NCBI RefSeq assembly: GCF_039503195.1
Contig: NZ_JBCJKP010000001.1
Location: forward strand, 8,928,001 to 8,992,000
DNA: 64,000 bases
Direction: 5' to 3'
Source of the DNA: Streptomyces mirabilis
Lineage (GTDB): Bacteria > Actinomycetota > Actinomycetes > Streptomycetales > Streptomycetaceae
In this document: positions 35,958 to 43,697 of the stretch, piece after piece
Position numbering within the stretch: position 1 is the stretch's first letter
Layout: each line of letters begins with the position of its first letter
The notes under the pieces: model-generated
Databases searched by the model: none
Told to the model about the DNA's origin: nothing
Seen by the model: only the letters and a program-made list of their open reading frames with translations
Translations under genes and position numbers: made by a program

Positions 35958-36838
35958 GTACGGCGATGAAGGTCGGCGCGGTCGTCATCACCATGGGCAA
36001 CCGCCCCGACGAGCTCCGAGCCCTGCTGGACTCCGTCGCCAAGCAGGACGGCGACCGGGTCGAGGTGGTCGTGGTCGGCAACGGCTCGCCCGTCCCGGAC
36101 GTCCCCGACGGCGTACGCACCGTAGAGCTGCCCGAGAACCTCGGCATTCCCGGCGGCCGCAACGTGGGCATCGAGGCGTTCGGCCCCGGTGGCACGGACG
36201 TCGACATCCTGCTCTTCCTCGACGACGACGGCCTCCTCGCCACCCACGACACCGCCGAGCTGTGCCGCCGGGCCTTCGCCGCCGACCCCGAGCTGGGCAT
36301 CATCAGCTTCCGGATCGCGGATCCCGAGACCAAGGAGACCCAGCGCCGCCACGTACCGCGGCTGCGCGCCTCCGACCCGATGCGCTCCTCGCGCGTCACC
36401 ACCTTCCTCGGTGGCGCCAACGCGGTCCGTACGAAGGTCTTCGCCGAGGTCGGCGGACTACCGGACGAGTTCTTCTACGCCCACGAGGAAACCGACCTGG
36501 CATGGCGGGCCCTCGACGCGGGCTGGATGATCGACTACCGGTCCGACATGGTCCTGTACCACCCCACGACCGCCCCTTCGCGGCACGCGGTGTACCACCG
36601 CATGGTGGCCCGCAACCGTGTCTGGCTCGCGCGCCGAAACCTTCCCGCGCCGCTCGTCCCCGTCTACCTCGGGGTCTGGATGCTCCTGACCCTGGCCCGT
36701 CGCCCCTCGGGACCAGCCCTGAAGGCGTGGTTCGGCGGTTTCAAGGAGGGCTGGACCAGTCCCTGCGGGCCCCGGCGTCCCATGAAGTGGCGTACGGTGT
36801 GGCGGCTGAGCCGCCTAGGTCGTCCTCCTGTCATCTGA
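35954..36838 (+). CDS. GT2-family glycosyltransferase
   Basis: 294 aa, GT-A fold. Nucleotide-binding AVVITMGNRPDELRALLDSV, Asp motif LLFLDDDG (D90-D92), FLGGANAVRTKVF and acceptor motif HEETDLAWR. Near the C-terminus is one hydrophobic stretch (PVYLGVWMLLTLA). It sits directly before a Wzm/Wzt-type transporter, like mycobacterial glfT1 beside rfbD/rfbE as I recall. A priming or early transferase on a lipid carrier is plausible; the sugar is not known. Confidence 0.9.
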   Translation: MSTAMKVGAVVITMGNRPDELRALLDSVAKQDGDRVEVVVVGNGSPVPDVPDGVRTVELPENLGIPGGRNVGIEAFGPGGTDVDILLFLDDDGLLATHDTAELCRRAFAADPELGIISFRIADPETKETQRRHVPRLRASDPMRSSRVTTFLGGANAVRTKVFAEVGGLPDEFFYAHEETDLAWRALDAGWMIDYRSDMVLYHPTTAPSRHAVYHRMVARNRVWLARRNLPAPLVPVYLGVWMLLTLARRPSGPALKAWFGGFKEGWTSPCGPRRPMKWRTVWRLSRLGRPPVI

Positions 36839-36960
36839 CAAGCGGCTACGCCATCTGACAAGCTCGTTCCCGGGAGCACGTTCGCCGTACTCCGGTGTCC
36901 CGTGCCCTCAGCCCCTGCCCGACCAGGCCGTGCGCATCATGAAGACGAAAGTTTCCATTT

Positions 36961-37890
36961 GTGAGTGAGACAACGCATGACGGAGCTGTCGCAGTGAGCG
37001 ACCGGCCGTCCCCCGATGACGGGCTCTCCGCGGCCGACATCGCCGCCAAGTACGGGCTCGCGGTCAGCGGCGCGCGGCCCGGACTCGTCGAGTACGTGCG
37101 TCAGCTGTGGGGGCGTCGGCACTTCATCCTCGCCTTCTCGCAGGCGAAACTCACCGCGCAGTACAGCCAGGCCAAACTCGGCCAGCTGTGGCAGGTGGCG
37201 ACGCCGCTGCTGAACGCGGCCGTGTACTACTTCATCTTCGGCGTGATCCTCAAGGCCAGCCGGGGCATGTCGCACGACACCTACATCCCGTTCCTGGTGA
37301 CCGGTGTGTTCGTCTTCACGTTCACGCAGAGCTCGATCATGGCGGGCGTCCGAGCGATCTCGGGCAACCTGGGGCTGGTGCGCGCGCTGCACTTCCCGCG
37401 CGCCTCGCTGCCCATCTCCTTCGCGCTCCAGCAGCTCCAGCAGCTGCTGTTCTCGATGATCGTGCTCTTCGTCGTGGTGATCGGTTTCGGCAGCGCGCCG
37501 GGTCTGTCCTGGCTGCTGATCGTCCCGGTGCTGGTGCTGCAGTTCCTCTTCAACACCGGCCTCGCGCTGATCGTGGCGCGCATGGGCGCCAAGACGCCGG
37601 ACCTCGCCCAGCTGATGCCGTTCATCCTGCGCACCTGGATGTACACCTCGGGCGTCATGTTCTCCATCAGCAACATGCTCGTCGGACGGCCCGAGTGGTT
37701 CATCCGCGCGCTCCAGGTGAACCCGGCCGCCATCTACATGGACCTGATGCGCTACGCCCTCATCGACGGCTACGGCGCCTCGCACCTGCCGCCCCATGTG
37801 TGGGCCATCGCCACCTTCTGGGCCGTGGTCGTCGCCGCCGGCGGGTTCGTGTACTTCTGGAAGGCGGAAGAGAGGTACGGCCGTGGCTGA
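36961..37890 (+). CDS. ABC-2 polysaccharide/teichoic acid exporter permease (Wzm/TagG type)
   Basis: 309 aa. About 45 soluble residues, then GRRHFILAFSQAKLTAQYSQAKLGQLWQ-type entry with six membrane helices and the ABC-2 pattern (PFLVTGVFVFTFTQSS, QVNPAAIYMDLMRYAL). GTG 36961 taken as start; GTG 36994 has a better spaced GGAG and is a real alternative. It overlaps the ATPase gene by 8 bases. Exports a lipid-linked glycan across the membrane. A 122-bp gap before it contains a 12-bp direct repeat (CATCTGACAAGC at 36832 and 36852). Confidence 0.92.
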   Translation: MSETTHDGAVAVSDRPSPDDGLSAADIAAKYGLAVSGARPGLVEYVRQLWGRRHFILAFSQAKLTAQYSQAKLGQLWQVATPLLNAAVYYFIFGVILKASRGMSHDTYIPFLVTGVFVFTFTQSSIMAGVRAISGNLGLVRALHFPRASLPISFALQQLQQLLFSMIVLFVVVIGFGSAPGLSWLLIVPVLVLQFLFNTGLALIVARMGAKTPDLAQLMPFILRTWMYTSGVMFSISNMLVGRPEWFIRALQVNPAAIYMDLMRYALIDGYGASHLPPHVWAIATFWAVVVAAGGFVYFWKAEERYGRG

Positions 37891-38656
37891 GCAGACATCC
37901 CACATCCCGACCGTGATCGCGGACGAGCTGCACATCGTCTACCGCGTGAACGGCGCCAAGACCGGCAAGGGCAGCGCCACCGCCGCCCTCAGCCGCATCA
38001 TCAAGCGCGGCGAGGAGCGGGGCGTACGCAAGGTGCACGCCGTCAAGGGCGTCTCCTTCACGGCCTACCGCGGCGAGGCCATCGGCCTGATCGGCTCCAA
38101 CGGATCCGGCAAGTCCACGCTCCTGCGTGCCATCGCCGGTCTGCTGCCCGCAGAGAAGGGCAAGGTCTACACCGACGGCCAGCCCTCGCTGCTCGGCGTG
38201 AACGCGGCCCTGATGAACGACCTCACGGGCGAACGCAACGTCATATTGGGCGGGCTCGCGATGGGCATGTCCCGCGAGCAGATCAGGGAGCGCTACCAGG
38301 AGATCGTCGACTTCTCGGGGATCAACGAGAAGGGCGACTTCATCACCCTGCCGATGCGCACCTACTCCTCCGGCATGGCGGCGCGGCTGCGCTTCTCCAT
38401 CGCGGCCGCCAAGGACCACGACGTCCTCATGATCGACGAGGCCCTCGCCACCGGAGACCGCTCCTTCCAGAAGCGCTCCGAGGAGCGGATCCGGGAGCTG
38501 CGCAAGAGCGCGGGCACGGTGTTTCTGGTCAGCCACAACAACAAGTCGATCCGGGACACCTGCGACCGCGTGCTCTGGCTGGAGCGCGGTGAGCTGCGGA
38601 TGGACGGTCCGACCGAAGAGGTCCTCAAGGAGTACGAGAAGTTCACGGGCAAGTAG
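37883..38656 (+). CDS. ABC exporter ATP-binding protein (Wzt/TagH type)
   Basis: 257 aa. Walker A GLIGSNGSGKSTLL, signature RTYSSGMAARLRFS, Walker B DVLMIDEALATGD and H-loop FLVSHNN. The DEALATGD form with an N-terminal extension and YSSGM signature is specific for glycan exporters. It lacks the C-terminal carbohydrate-binding domain of many Wzt proteins, so substrate choice probably does not depend on a terminal sugar cap. Last gene of the cluster, followed at once by a 16-bp stem terminator. Confidence 0.94.
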   Translation: MAEQTSHIPTVIADELHIVYRVNGAKTGKGSATAALSRIIKRGEERGVRKVHAVKGVSFTAYRGEAIGLIGSNGSGKSTLLRAIAGLLPAEKGKVYTDGQPSLLGVNAALMNDLTGERNVILGGLAMGMSREQIRERYQEIVDFSGINEKGDFITLPMRTYSSGMAARLRFSIAAAKDHDVLMIDEALATGDRSFQKRSEERIRELRKSAGTVFLVSHNNKSIRDTCDRVLWLERGELRMDGPTEEVLKEYEKFTGK

Positions 38657-38664
38657 CTCGTAGT

Positions 38665-38704
38665 ACGCAGGGCCCCGCCGCAACGATTCGGCGGGGCCCT
38701 GCGT
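38665..38704 (+). terminator. Very strong terminator, 16-bp perfect stem
   Basis: Arms 38665-38680 and 38689-38704 pair perfectly around CAACGATT. Eight bases after the ATPase stop. It separates the surface-polymer cluster from the hopanoid operon. Confidence 0.92.
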
Positions 38705-38799
38705 CTGCAAAGGAAACGCCAACTCCTGCTGGCCTTAGGAATCTTGACACCAATCGGTGTGTTGTTGTGATGTGCAGGACACCCCGACGAACCTTGCTG

Positions 38800-38811
38800 C
38801 GTTGTACAACG
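38800..38811. promoter_or_regulatory. 12-bp perfect palindrome in the hopanoid operon leader
   Basis: CGTTGTACAACG, with a looser dyad ACACC-AATC-GGTGT at 38747-38760 overlapping a TTGACA hexamer (38744-38749). No convincing -10 follows at 16-18 bp. Together these mark the 250-bp region as the likely promoter and operator area of the hpn operon. Confidence 0.4.
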
Positions 38812-38952
38812 TAAGCTGTACCGGTGCTGAATCGCGGCAAGTGGGGCGATACTGCGCGACACCCGGCACCGGCGCGCCGCGCGGAGTCCCGGGCGGCGTG
38901 TCCGAAAAGGGCACTATTGGGTCGGCAGTGTAGAACGGGAGATGTGACGGCA

Positions 38953-39018
38953 ATGGCTACGGAAACTCTCCAGCTCCGCGACGCGTGTGCCGTCCCCGCG
39001 CCGGGCGGCGAGCGGTGA
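38953..39018 (+). CDS. 21-codon leader peptide coupled to hpnC
   Basis: Product MATETLQLRDACAVPAPGGER, 21 aa, with GGGAG 11 bases upstream of the ATG. Its TGA overlaps the hpnC GTG as GTGA. hpnC itself has only a weak ribosome site, so ribosomes ending the leader may restart on hpnC. No run of rare or identical codons that would point to amino-acid attenuation. Whether it is translated is inference. Confidence 0.5.
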   Translation: MATETLQLRDACAVPAPGGER

Positions 39019-39917
39019 CCCAAGCCGGTACGGCGCGCACTGGTGAGACAGAGCGCGGAACGCTCGACAAGGCCGCGGGCGAGAACTTCCCCGTGGCACC
39101 CTTTTTCCTGCCCCAGGCCTGGCGCGACGACCTGATGGCCGTCTACGGCTTCGCCCGCCTCGTCGACGACATCGGCGACGGCGATCTCGCCCCGGGCGGC
39201 GGGGACGCCAGGCTGCTCGGCGTGTCGCCCGACGAGGCCGAGGACCGTCTCGTACTCCTGGACGCCTTCGAGGCCGACCTGCACCGCGTGTTCGACTCGA
39301 CGCCGCACCACCCGCTGCTGCGCCGCCTGCAGCCCACGGTCCGCCGCACGGACCTCACCCCCGAACCCTTCCTCGGGCTGATCGCGGCCAACCGCCAGGA
39401 CCAGCTGATCAAGCGCTACGAGACCTATGACGACCTCGTGGCCTACTGCGAGCTGTCCGCCAATCCTGTCGGCCGCCTGGTGCTGTCCGTCACCGGCACC
39501 TCCACGCCCGAGCGGATCCGCCGCTCGGATTCGGTGTGCACGGCGCTGCAGATCGTCGAGCACCTCCAGGACGTCGCCGAGGACCTCAGCCGCGACCGCA
39601 TCTACCTGCCGGCCGAGGACATGAAGCGCTTCCATGTCCAGGAGGCGGATCTCGCCACGGCCACAGCGGGCGCATCGGTGCGCGCGCTGGTTGCATACGA
39701 AGCAGAACGCGCGCTCCACCTCCTGAATGAAGGCACCCCCCTCGTGGGTAGCGTCCACGGCAGGTTGAAGCTGCTGCTCGCGGGGTTCGTGGCAGGGGGA
39801 AGGGCGGCGATCCGCGCGATCGCCGCCGCCGAATACGACGTACTTCCCGGCCCGCCCAAGCCCGGCAAGCTCCAGTTGCTGCGCGAGGTGGGAGTGACTC
39901 TGCGAGGAGAGGGGTGA
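39015..39917 (+). CDS. hpnC: HpnC: hydroxysqualene synthase
   Basis: 300 aa, squalene/phytoene synthase fold. First Asp motif FARLVDDIGDGD and second EHLQDVAEDLSRDRIYLP. In the HpnCDE route HpnC turns presqualene diphosphate into hydroxysqualene. GTG start overlaps the leader stop; its own stop overlaps hpnD (GTGA). First biosynthetic gene of the hopanoid operon. Confidence 0.94.
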   Translation: MTQAGTARTGETERGTLDKAAGENFPVAPFFLPQAWRDDLMAVYGFARLVDDIGDGDLAPGGGDARLLGVSPDEAEDRLVLLDAFEADLHRVFDSTPHHPLLRRLQPTVRRTDLTPEPFLGLIAANRQDQLIKRYETYDDLVAYCELSANPVGRLVLSVTGTSTPERIRRSDSVCTALQIVEHLQDVAEDLSRDRIYLPAEDMKRFHVQEADLATATAGASVRALVAYEAERALHLLNEGTPLVGSVHGRLKLLLAGFVAGGRAAIRAIAAAEYDVLPGPPKPGKLQLLREVGVTLRGEG

Positions 39918-40864
39918 TCCGGACCGTGGAGTCGGAACAACACGTGTCCGCACCGGTACTCGCCGCTTACAGCTACTGCGAGGCAGTGACCGGTCAGCAG
40001 GCTCGTAATTTCGCCTATGGCATCAGACTTCTGCCGACGCCCAAGCGTCGTGCGATGTCGGCGCTCTACGCGTTCTCACGGCGTGTCGACGACATCGGCG
40101 ACGGCGCGCTGGCAACGGATGTGAAGGCGGCGCGGCTCGAGGACACCCGGGCTCTGCTCGCCCGGATCCGCGAGGGCCGGGTCGACGAGGACGACACCGA
40201 CCCGGTCGCGGTCGCCCTCAGCCACACCGCCGCGTATTTCCCGGTGCCGCTGGGCGGCCTCGACGAACTCATCGACGGCGTCCTGATGGACGTACGCGGT
40301 GAGACGTACGAGACCTGGGACGACCTGAAGGTGTACTGCCGGTGCGTGGCCGGGGCGATCGGGCGGCTCTCGCTCGGCGTGTTCGGTACGGAACCGGGGG
40401 CGCGCGGCGCCGAGCGCGCGCCGGAGTATGCGGACACGCTCGGGCTCGCGCTCCAGCTCACCAACATCCTTAGGGACGTACGGGAGGACGCCGCGGGCGG
40501 GCGTACCTATCTGCCCGCCGACGACCTCGCGAAGTTCGGCTGCTCGGCCGGATTCAACGGCCCGACCCCGCCCGAGGGCTCCGACTTCGCGGGCCTCGTC
40601 CACTTCGAAGTGCGACGGGCCCGCACCCTTTTCGCCGAGGGCTACCGGCTGCTGCCCATGCTCGACCGGCGCAGCGGCGCCTGTGTCGCGGCCATGGCCG
40701 GCATCTACCGGCGGCTTCTCGACCGCATCGAGCGCGAGCCGGAGGCCGTGCTGCGCGGCCGCGTCTCGCTGCCGGGGCGCGAGAAGGCGTACGTCGCCGT
40801 GCGCGGCCTCTCCGGTCTGGACGCCCGGCATGTCTCCCGGCGTACCGTCAGGAGGCGTACCTGA
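39914..40864 (+). CDS. hpnD: HpnD: presqualene diphosphate synthase
   Basis: 316 aa. SYCEAVTGQQARNFAYGIRLLP start, YAFSRRVDDIGDG and NILRDVREDAAGGRTYLP Asp motifs. Joins two farnesyl diphosphates head to head into presqualene diphosphate. Start GTG overlaps hpnC. The last codons contain a perfect AGGAGG (40850-40855) serving the small gene that starts on the hpnD stop codon. Confidence 0.95.
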   Translation: MIRTVESEQHVSAPVLAAYSYCEAVTGQQARNFAYGIRLLPTPKRRAMSALYAFSRRVDDIGDGALATDVKAARLEDTRALLARIREGRVDEDDTDPVAVALSHTAAYFPVPLGGLDELIDGVLMDVRGETYETWDDLKVYCRCVAGAIGRLSLGVFGTEPGARGAERAPEYADTLGLALQLTNILRDVREDAAGGRTYLPADDLAKFGCSAGFNGPTPPEGSDFAGLVHFEVRRARTLFAEGYRLLPMLDRRSGACVAAMAGIYRRLLDRIEREPEAVLRGRVSLPGREKAYVAVRGLSGLDARHVSRRTVRRRT

Positions 40865-41004
40865 TGGACAATATGGGCCAAGGTGATTCCACCGGCGAAA
40901 AGCGGCACGCAACCCTCCGGCGCCGGGTGGCGTCCCTGACTGCGATGGCCTGCCGTGCACCGTTCAATCACCGCGGCACGGCCGCTGGGGAGGGTGCACG
41001 ATGA
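40864..41004 (+). CDS. DUF6380-like 46-aa basic protein inside the hopanoid operon
   Basis: 46 aa beginning MDNMGQGDSTGEKRHATLRR. ATG overlaps the hpnD TGA (TGATG) with AGGAGG eight bases upstream, and its TGA overlaps the hpnE ATG (ATGA). Arg-rich, one cysteine, no membrane helix. The ATLRR-x-VASLT core resembles DUF6380 as I recall it. The coupling at both ends makes translation very likely. Function unknown; a role with HpnD/HpnE is suggested only by position. Confidence 0.75.
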   Translation: MDNMGQGDSTGEKRHATLRRRVASLTAMACRAPFNHRGTAAGEGAR

Positions 41005-42419
41005 GCGAGGACACGCAGCCCACGGGGGCTTCGGGCCGCCCGGAAGGGGCTGGCGCCGCCGTAGTGGTCGGCGGCGGCCTGGCCGGAATCACCGCCGCGC
41101 TCGCACTGGCCGACGCCGGGGTGCGTGTCACCCTGCTCGAAGGCCGGCCGCGGCTCGGCGGGCTCGCCTTCTCCTTCCAGCGCGGCGAACTCACCGTGGA
41201 CAACGGACAGCATGTGTATCTGCGCTGCTGCACCGCCTACCGGTGGTTCCTCGACCGCATCGAGGGGGCCTCGCTCGCGCCCCTGCAGGATCGTCTCGAC
41301 GTGCCCGTTCTCGACGCCGAGGCGAAACCCGGGCGGCGGCTCGGCAGAATCGGCCGCAGCGCGCTGCCCGTACCACTGCATCTCGCGCGCAGCCTGGCGA
41401 CCTATCAGCATCTGTCTCTCGCAGAGCGCGCCAAGGTCGGCCGCGCCGCACTGGCGCTCAAAGCGCTCGATCTCGACGATCCCGCCCTCGACGACCAGAA
41501 CTTCGGCCAATGGCTCGCCGAGCACGGTCAGTCGGAGCGTGCCGTCGAGGCACTGTGGGACCTGGTGGGGGTCGCCACCCTCAACGCGGTGGCCGGCGAC
41601 TCCTCGCTCGGGCTCGCCGCGATGGTGTTCAAGACCGGTCTGCTGTCCGACCCGGGTGCGGCCGACATCGGCTGGGCACGTGTCCCGCTGGGCGAACTGC
41701 ACGACACCCTGGCCCGCAAGGCGCTCGACTCCGCGGGCGTGCGTACCGAAGTCCGTACACGCGTCACCTCCATCTCCCTTAACGAGAACGGGCGTTGGAG
41801 CGTTCAGGTTCCCGGCGAGACGCTCGACGCCGACACCGTCGTCCTCGCCGTACCCCAGCGCGAGGCCCACGATCTGCTGCCCGCGGGAGCGCTCGACGCC
41901 CCCGAACGGCTGCTGGAGATCGGCACCGCGCCGATCCTCAACGTCCACGTCGTCTACGACCGGAAGGTGCTCGCGCGACCGTTCTTCGCCGCCCTCGGCT
42001 CCCCGGTGCAGTGGGTCTTCGACCGTACCGACGCGTCCGGACTGCGGCAGGGGCAGTACCTCGCCCTGTCGCAGTCGGCCGCCCAGGACGAGATCGACGA
42101 ACCCGTCGCCGTGCTGCGCGAGCGCTATCTGCCGGAGCTGGAGCGGCTGCTGCCCCCCGCGCGCGGCGCGGAGGTGACGGACTTCTTCGTGACCAGGGAG
42201 CGCACCGCGACGTTCGCCCCCACCCCAGGCGTCGGGCGGCTGCGACCCGGCGCTCGCACCAGAGCCCCCGGCCTCTATCTGGCCGGCGCGTGGACCGCCA
42301 CCGGGTGGCCCGCGACCATGGAGAGTGCGGTCCGCAGCGGCGCCGGTGCGGCGCGAGCCGCCCTGGGCGCCCTGGGCCGGCCCCGCGACCACCTCCTCGC
42401 GTTCGAGGAGGCGGCCTGA
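41001..42419 (+). CDS. hpnE: HpnE: hydroxysqualene dehydroxylase (FAD)
   Basis: 472 aa. FAD loop AAVVVGGGLAGITAALALADAG at about residues 19-40, LEGRPRLGGLAFSF, VDNGQHVYLRCC, and the C-terminal APGLYLAGAWTATGWPATMESAVRSG that closes FAD binding. An amine-oxidase-like flavoprotein reducing hydroxysqualene to squalene. Good ribosome site GGGGAGGG. Stop overlaps a possible ATG of the next gene. Confidence 0.94.
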   Translation: MSEDTQPTGASGRPEGAGAAVVVGGGLAGITAALALADAGVRVTLLEGRPRLGGLAFSFQRGELTVDNGQHVYLRCCTAYRWFLDRIEGASLAPLQDRLDVPVLDAEAKPGRRLGRIGRSALPVPLHLARSLATYQHLSLAERAKVGRAALALKALDLDDPALDDQNFGQWLAEHGQSERAVEALWDLVGVATLNAVAGDSSLGLAAMVFKTGLLSDPGAADIGWARVPLGELHDTLARKALDSAGVRTEVRTRVTSISLNENGRWSVQVPGETLDADTVVLAVPQREAHDLLPAGALDAPERLLEIGTAPILNVHVVYDRKVLARPFFAALGSPVQWVFDRTDASGLRQGQYLALSQSAAQDEIDEPVAVLRERYLPELERLLPPARGAEVTDFFVTRERTATFAPTPGVGRLRPGARTRAPGLYLAGAWTATGWPATMESAVRSGAGAARAALGALGRPRDHLLAFEEAA

Positions 42420-42478
42420 TGCTCGACGAGCGCGCGGCAGACCCCCGCACCCCCGGTACCGCAACAAGAGGAGAGACT

Positions 42479-43546
42479 GTGCCCACTGTGCCCCCGGCCG
42501 ACAAGGCTGCCGACGCGGTGGACGTGACCGCGCTCCTGGAGCGCGGCCGGACCCTGGCCACACCGGTGCTGAAGGCGGCCGTCGACCGCCTGGCGTCGCC
42601 CATGGACACCGTCGCCGCCTACCACTTCGGCTGGATCGACGCCCAGGGCAATCCCGCGGACGGCGACGGCGGCAAAGCCGTACGCCCGGCGCTGGCCGTG
42701 CTGTCCGCGCAGGCCGCCGGTGCCGCCCCCGAGGTGGGCGTGCCCGGCGCGGTAGCGGTCGAGCTCGTGCACAACTTCTCCCTGCTCCACGACGACCTGA
42801 TGGACGGCGACGAACAGCGCCGCCACCGCGACACCGTCTGGAAGGTGCACGGCCCCGCCCAGGCGATCCTTGTCGGCGACGCCCTGTTCGCGCTGGCCAA
42901 CGAGATCCTCCTCGAACTCGGCACCGTCGAGGCCGGCCGCGCCACCCGCCGGCTGACCAGCGCCACCCGCGCCCTCATCGACGGCCAGGCCCAGGACATC
43001 TCCTACGAGCACCGCGACCGCGTCAGCGTCGAGGAGTGCCTGGAGATGGAGGGCAACAAGACGGGCGCCCTGCTCGCCTGCGCCTGCTCCATCGGCGCGG
43101 TCCTCGGCGGCGCGGACGACCGCACCGCGGACACGCTGGAGAAGTACGGCTACCACCTCGGCCTGGCCTTCCAGGCCGTCGACGACCTCCTCGGCATCTG
43201 GGGCGACCCGGAGGCCACCGGCAAGCAGACCTGGAGCGATCTGCGCCAACGCAAGAAGTCCCTGCCGGTCGTGGCGGCCCTCGCCGCGGGCGGGCCCGCC
43301 TCCGAGCGGCTCGGCGAACTGCTCGCCGAGGACGCCAAGGCCAGCGACTTCGAGAACTTCTCCGAGGAGGAGTTCGCCGTGCGCGCCGCGCTCATCGAGG
43401 AGGCGGGCGGCCGCGAGTGGACCGCCCAGGAGGCACGCCGCCAGCACACCATCGCCATCGAAGCCCTGGACGCCGTGGAGATGCCCGACCAGGTGCGGGC
43501 CCAGCTCGTGGCGCTCGCCGACTTCGTCGTCGTACGGAAGAGATGA
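42479..43546 (+). CDS. Polyprenyl diphosphate synthase (FPP/GGPP)
   Basis: 355 aa from GTG 42479, which has AAGAGGAGAG just upstream; an ATG at 42419 overlapping the hpnE stop would add 20 residues. First Asp-rich motif LLHDDLMDGD (no two-residue insertion) with Phe at position -5 and Ser at -4; second AFQAVDDLLGIWGD. The -5 aromatic with no insertion is the pattern of archaeal-type GGPP synthases. Yet the operon needs FPP for squalene, so product length should be treated as open. Confidence 0.88.
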   Translation: MPTVPPADKAADAVDVTALLERGRTLATPVLKAAVDRLASPMDTVAAYHFGWIDAQGNPADGDGGKAVRPALAVLSAQAAGAAPEVGVPGAVAVELVHNFSLLHDDLMDGDEQRRHRDTVWKVHGPAQAILVGDALFALANEILLELGTVEAGRATRRLTSATRALIDGQAQDISYEHRDRVSVEECLEMEGNKTGALLACACSIGAVLGGADDRTADTLEKYGYHLGLAFQAVDDLLGIWGDPEATGKQTWSDLRQRKKSLPVVAALAAGGPASERLGELLAEDAKASDFENFSEEEFAVRAALIEEAGGREWTAQEARRQHTIAIEALDAVEMPDQVRAQLVALADFVVVRKR

Positions 43547-43583
43547 TCACTATCGGTCGAATAAACCTCGCGTAGTCGCCGGC

Positions 43584-43634
43584 CGGTGCCTCCCCCAAGC
43601 TCTCAACTCCGTTCGAGCAGGGTGGGACCCCCAT
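43584..43634. repeat. Streptomyces-type CTCCCCC...GGGGGGACCCCC intergenic element
   Basis: The stretch runs from GGTGCCTCCCCCAAGCTCTC to GTTCGAGCAGG and GGGACCCCCAT with weak internal symmetry. From memory it matches a very frequent dispersed Streptomyces intergenic repeat. It fills most of the 150-bp gap between the prenyl synthase and shc, the largest gap in the operon. Confidence 0.6.
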
Positions 43635-43697
43635 GAGACAGACGCACCGGCCGACGGCGGACCCAGCAGAGTCGTACCACTGCACGAAGGGGAAGCC

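Noticed and set aside
36832..36863. 12-bp direct repeat CATCTGACAAGC
   Set aside because: Two copies 20 bp apart, the first including the glycosyltransferase stop; probably a small duplication. No target-site or mobile-element context.
38744..38772. sigma-70 type promoter with TTGACA before the hopanoid operon
   Set aside because: The -35 is perfect, but the bases at 17-18 bp spacing do not resemble a -10 box, so no promoter is annotated.
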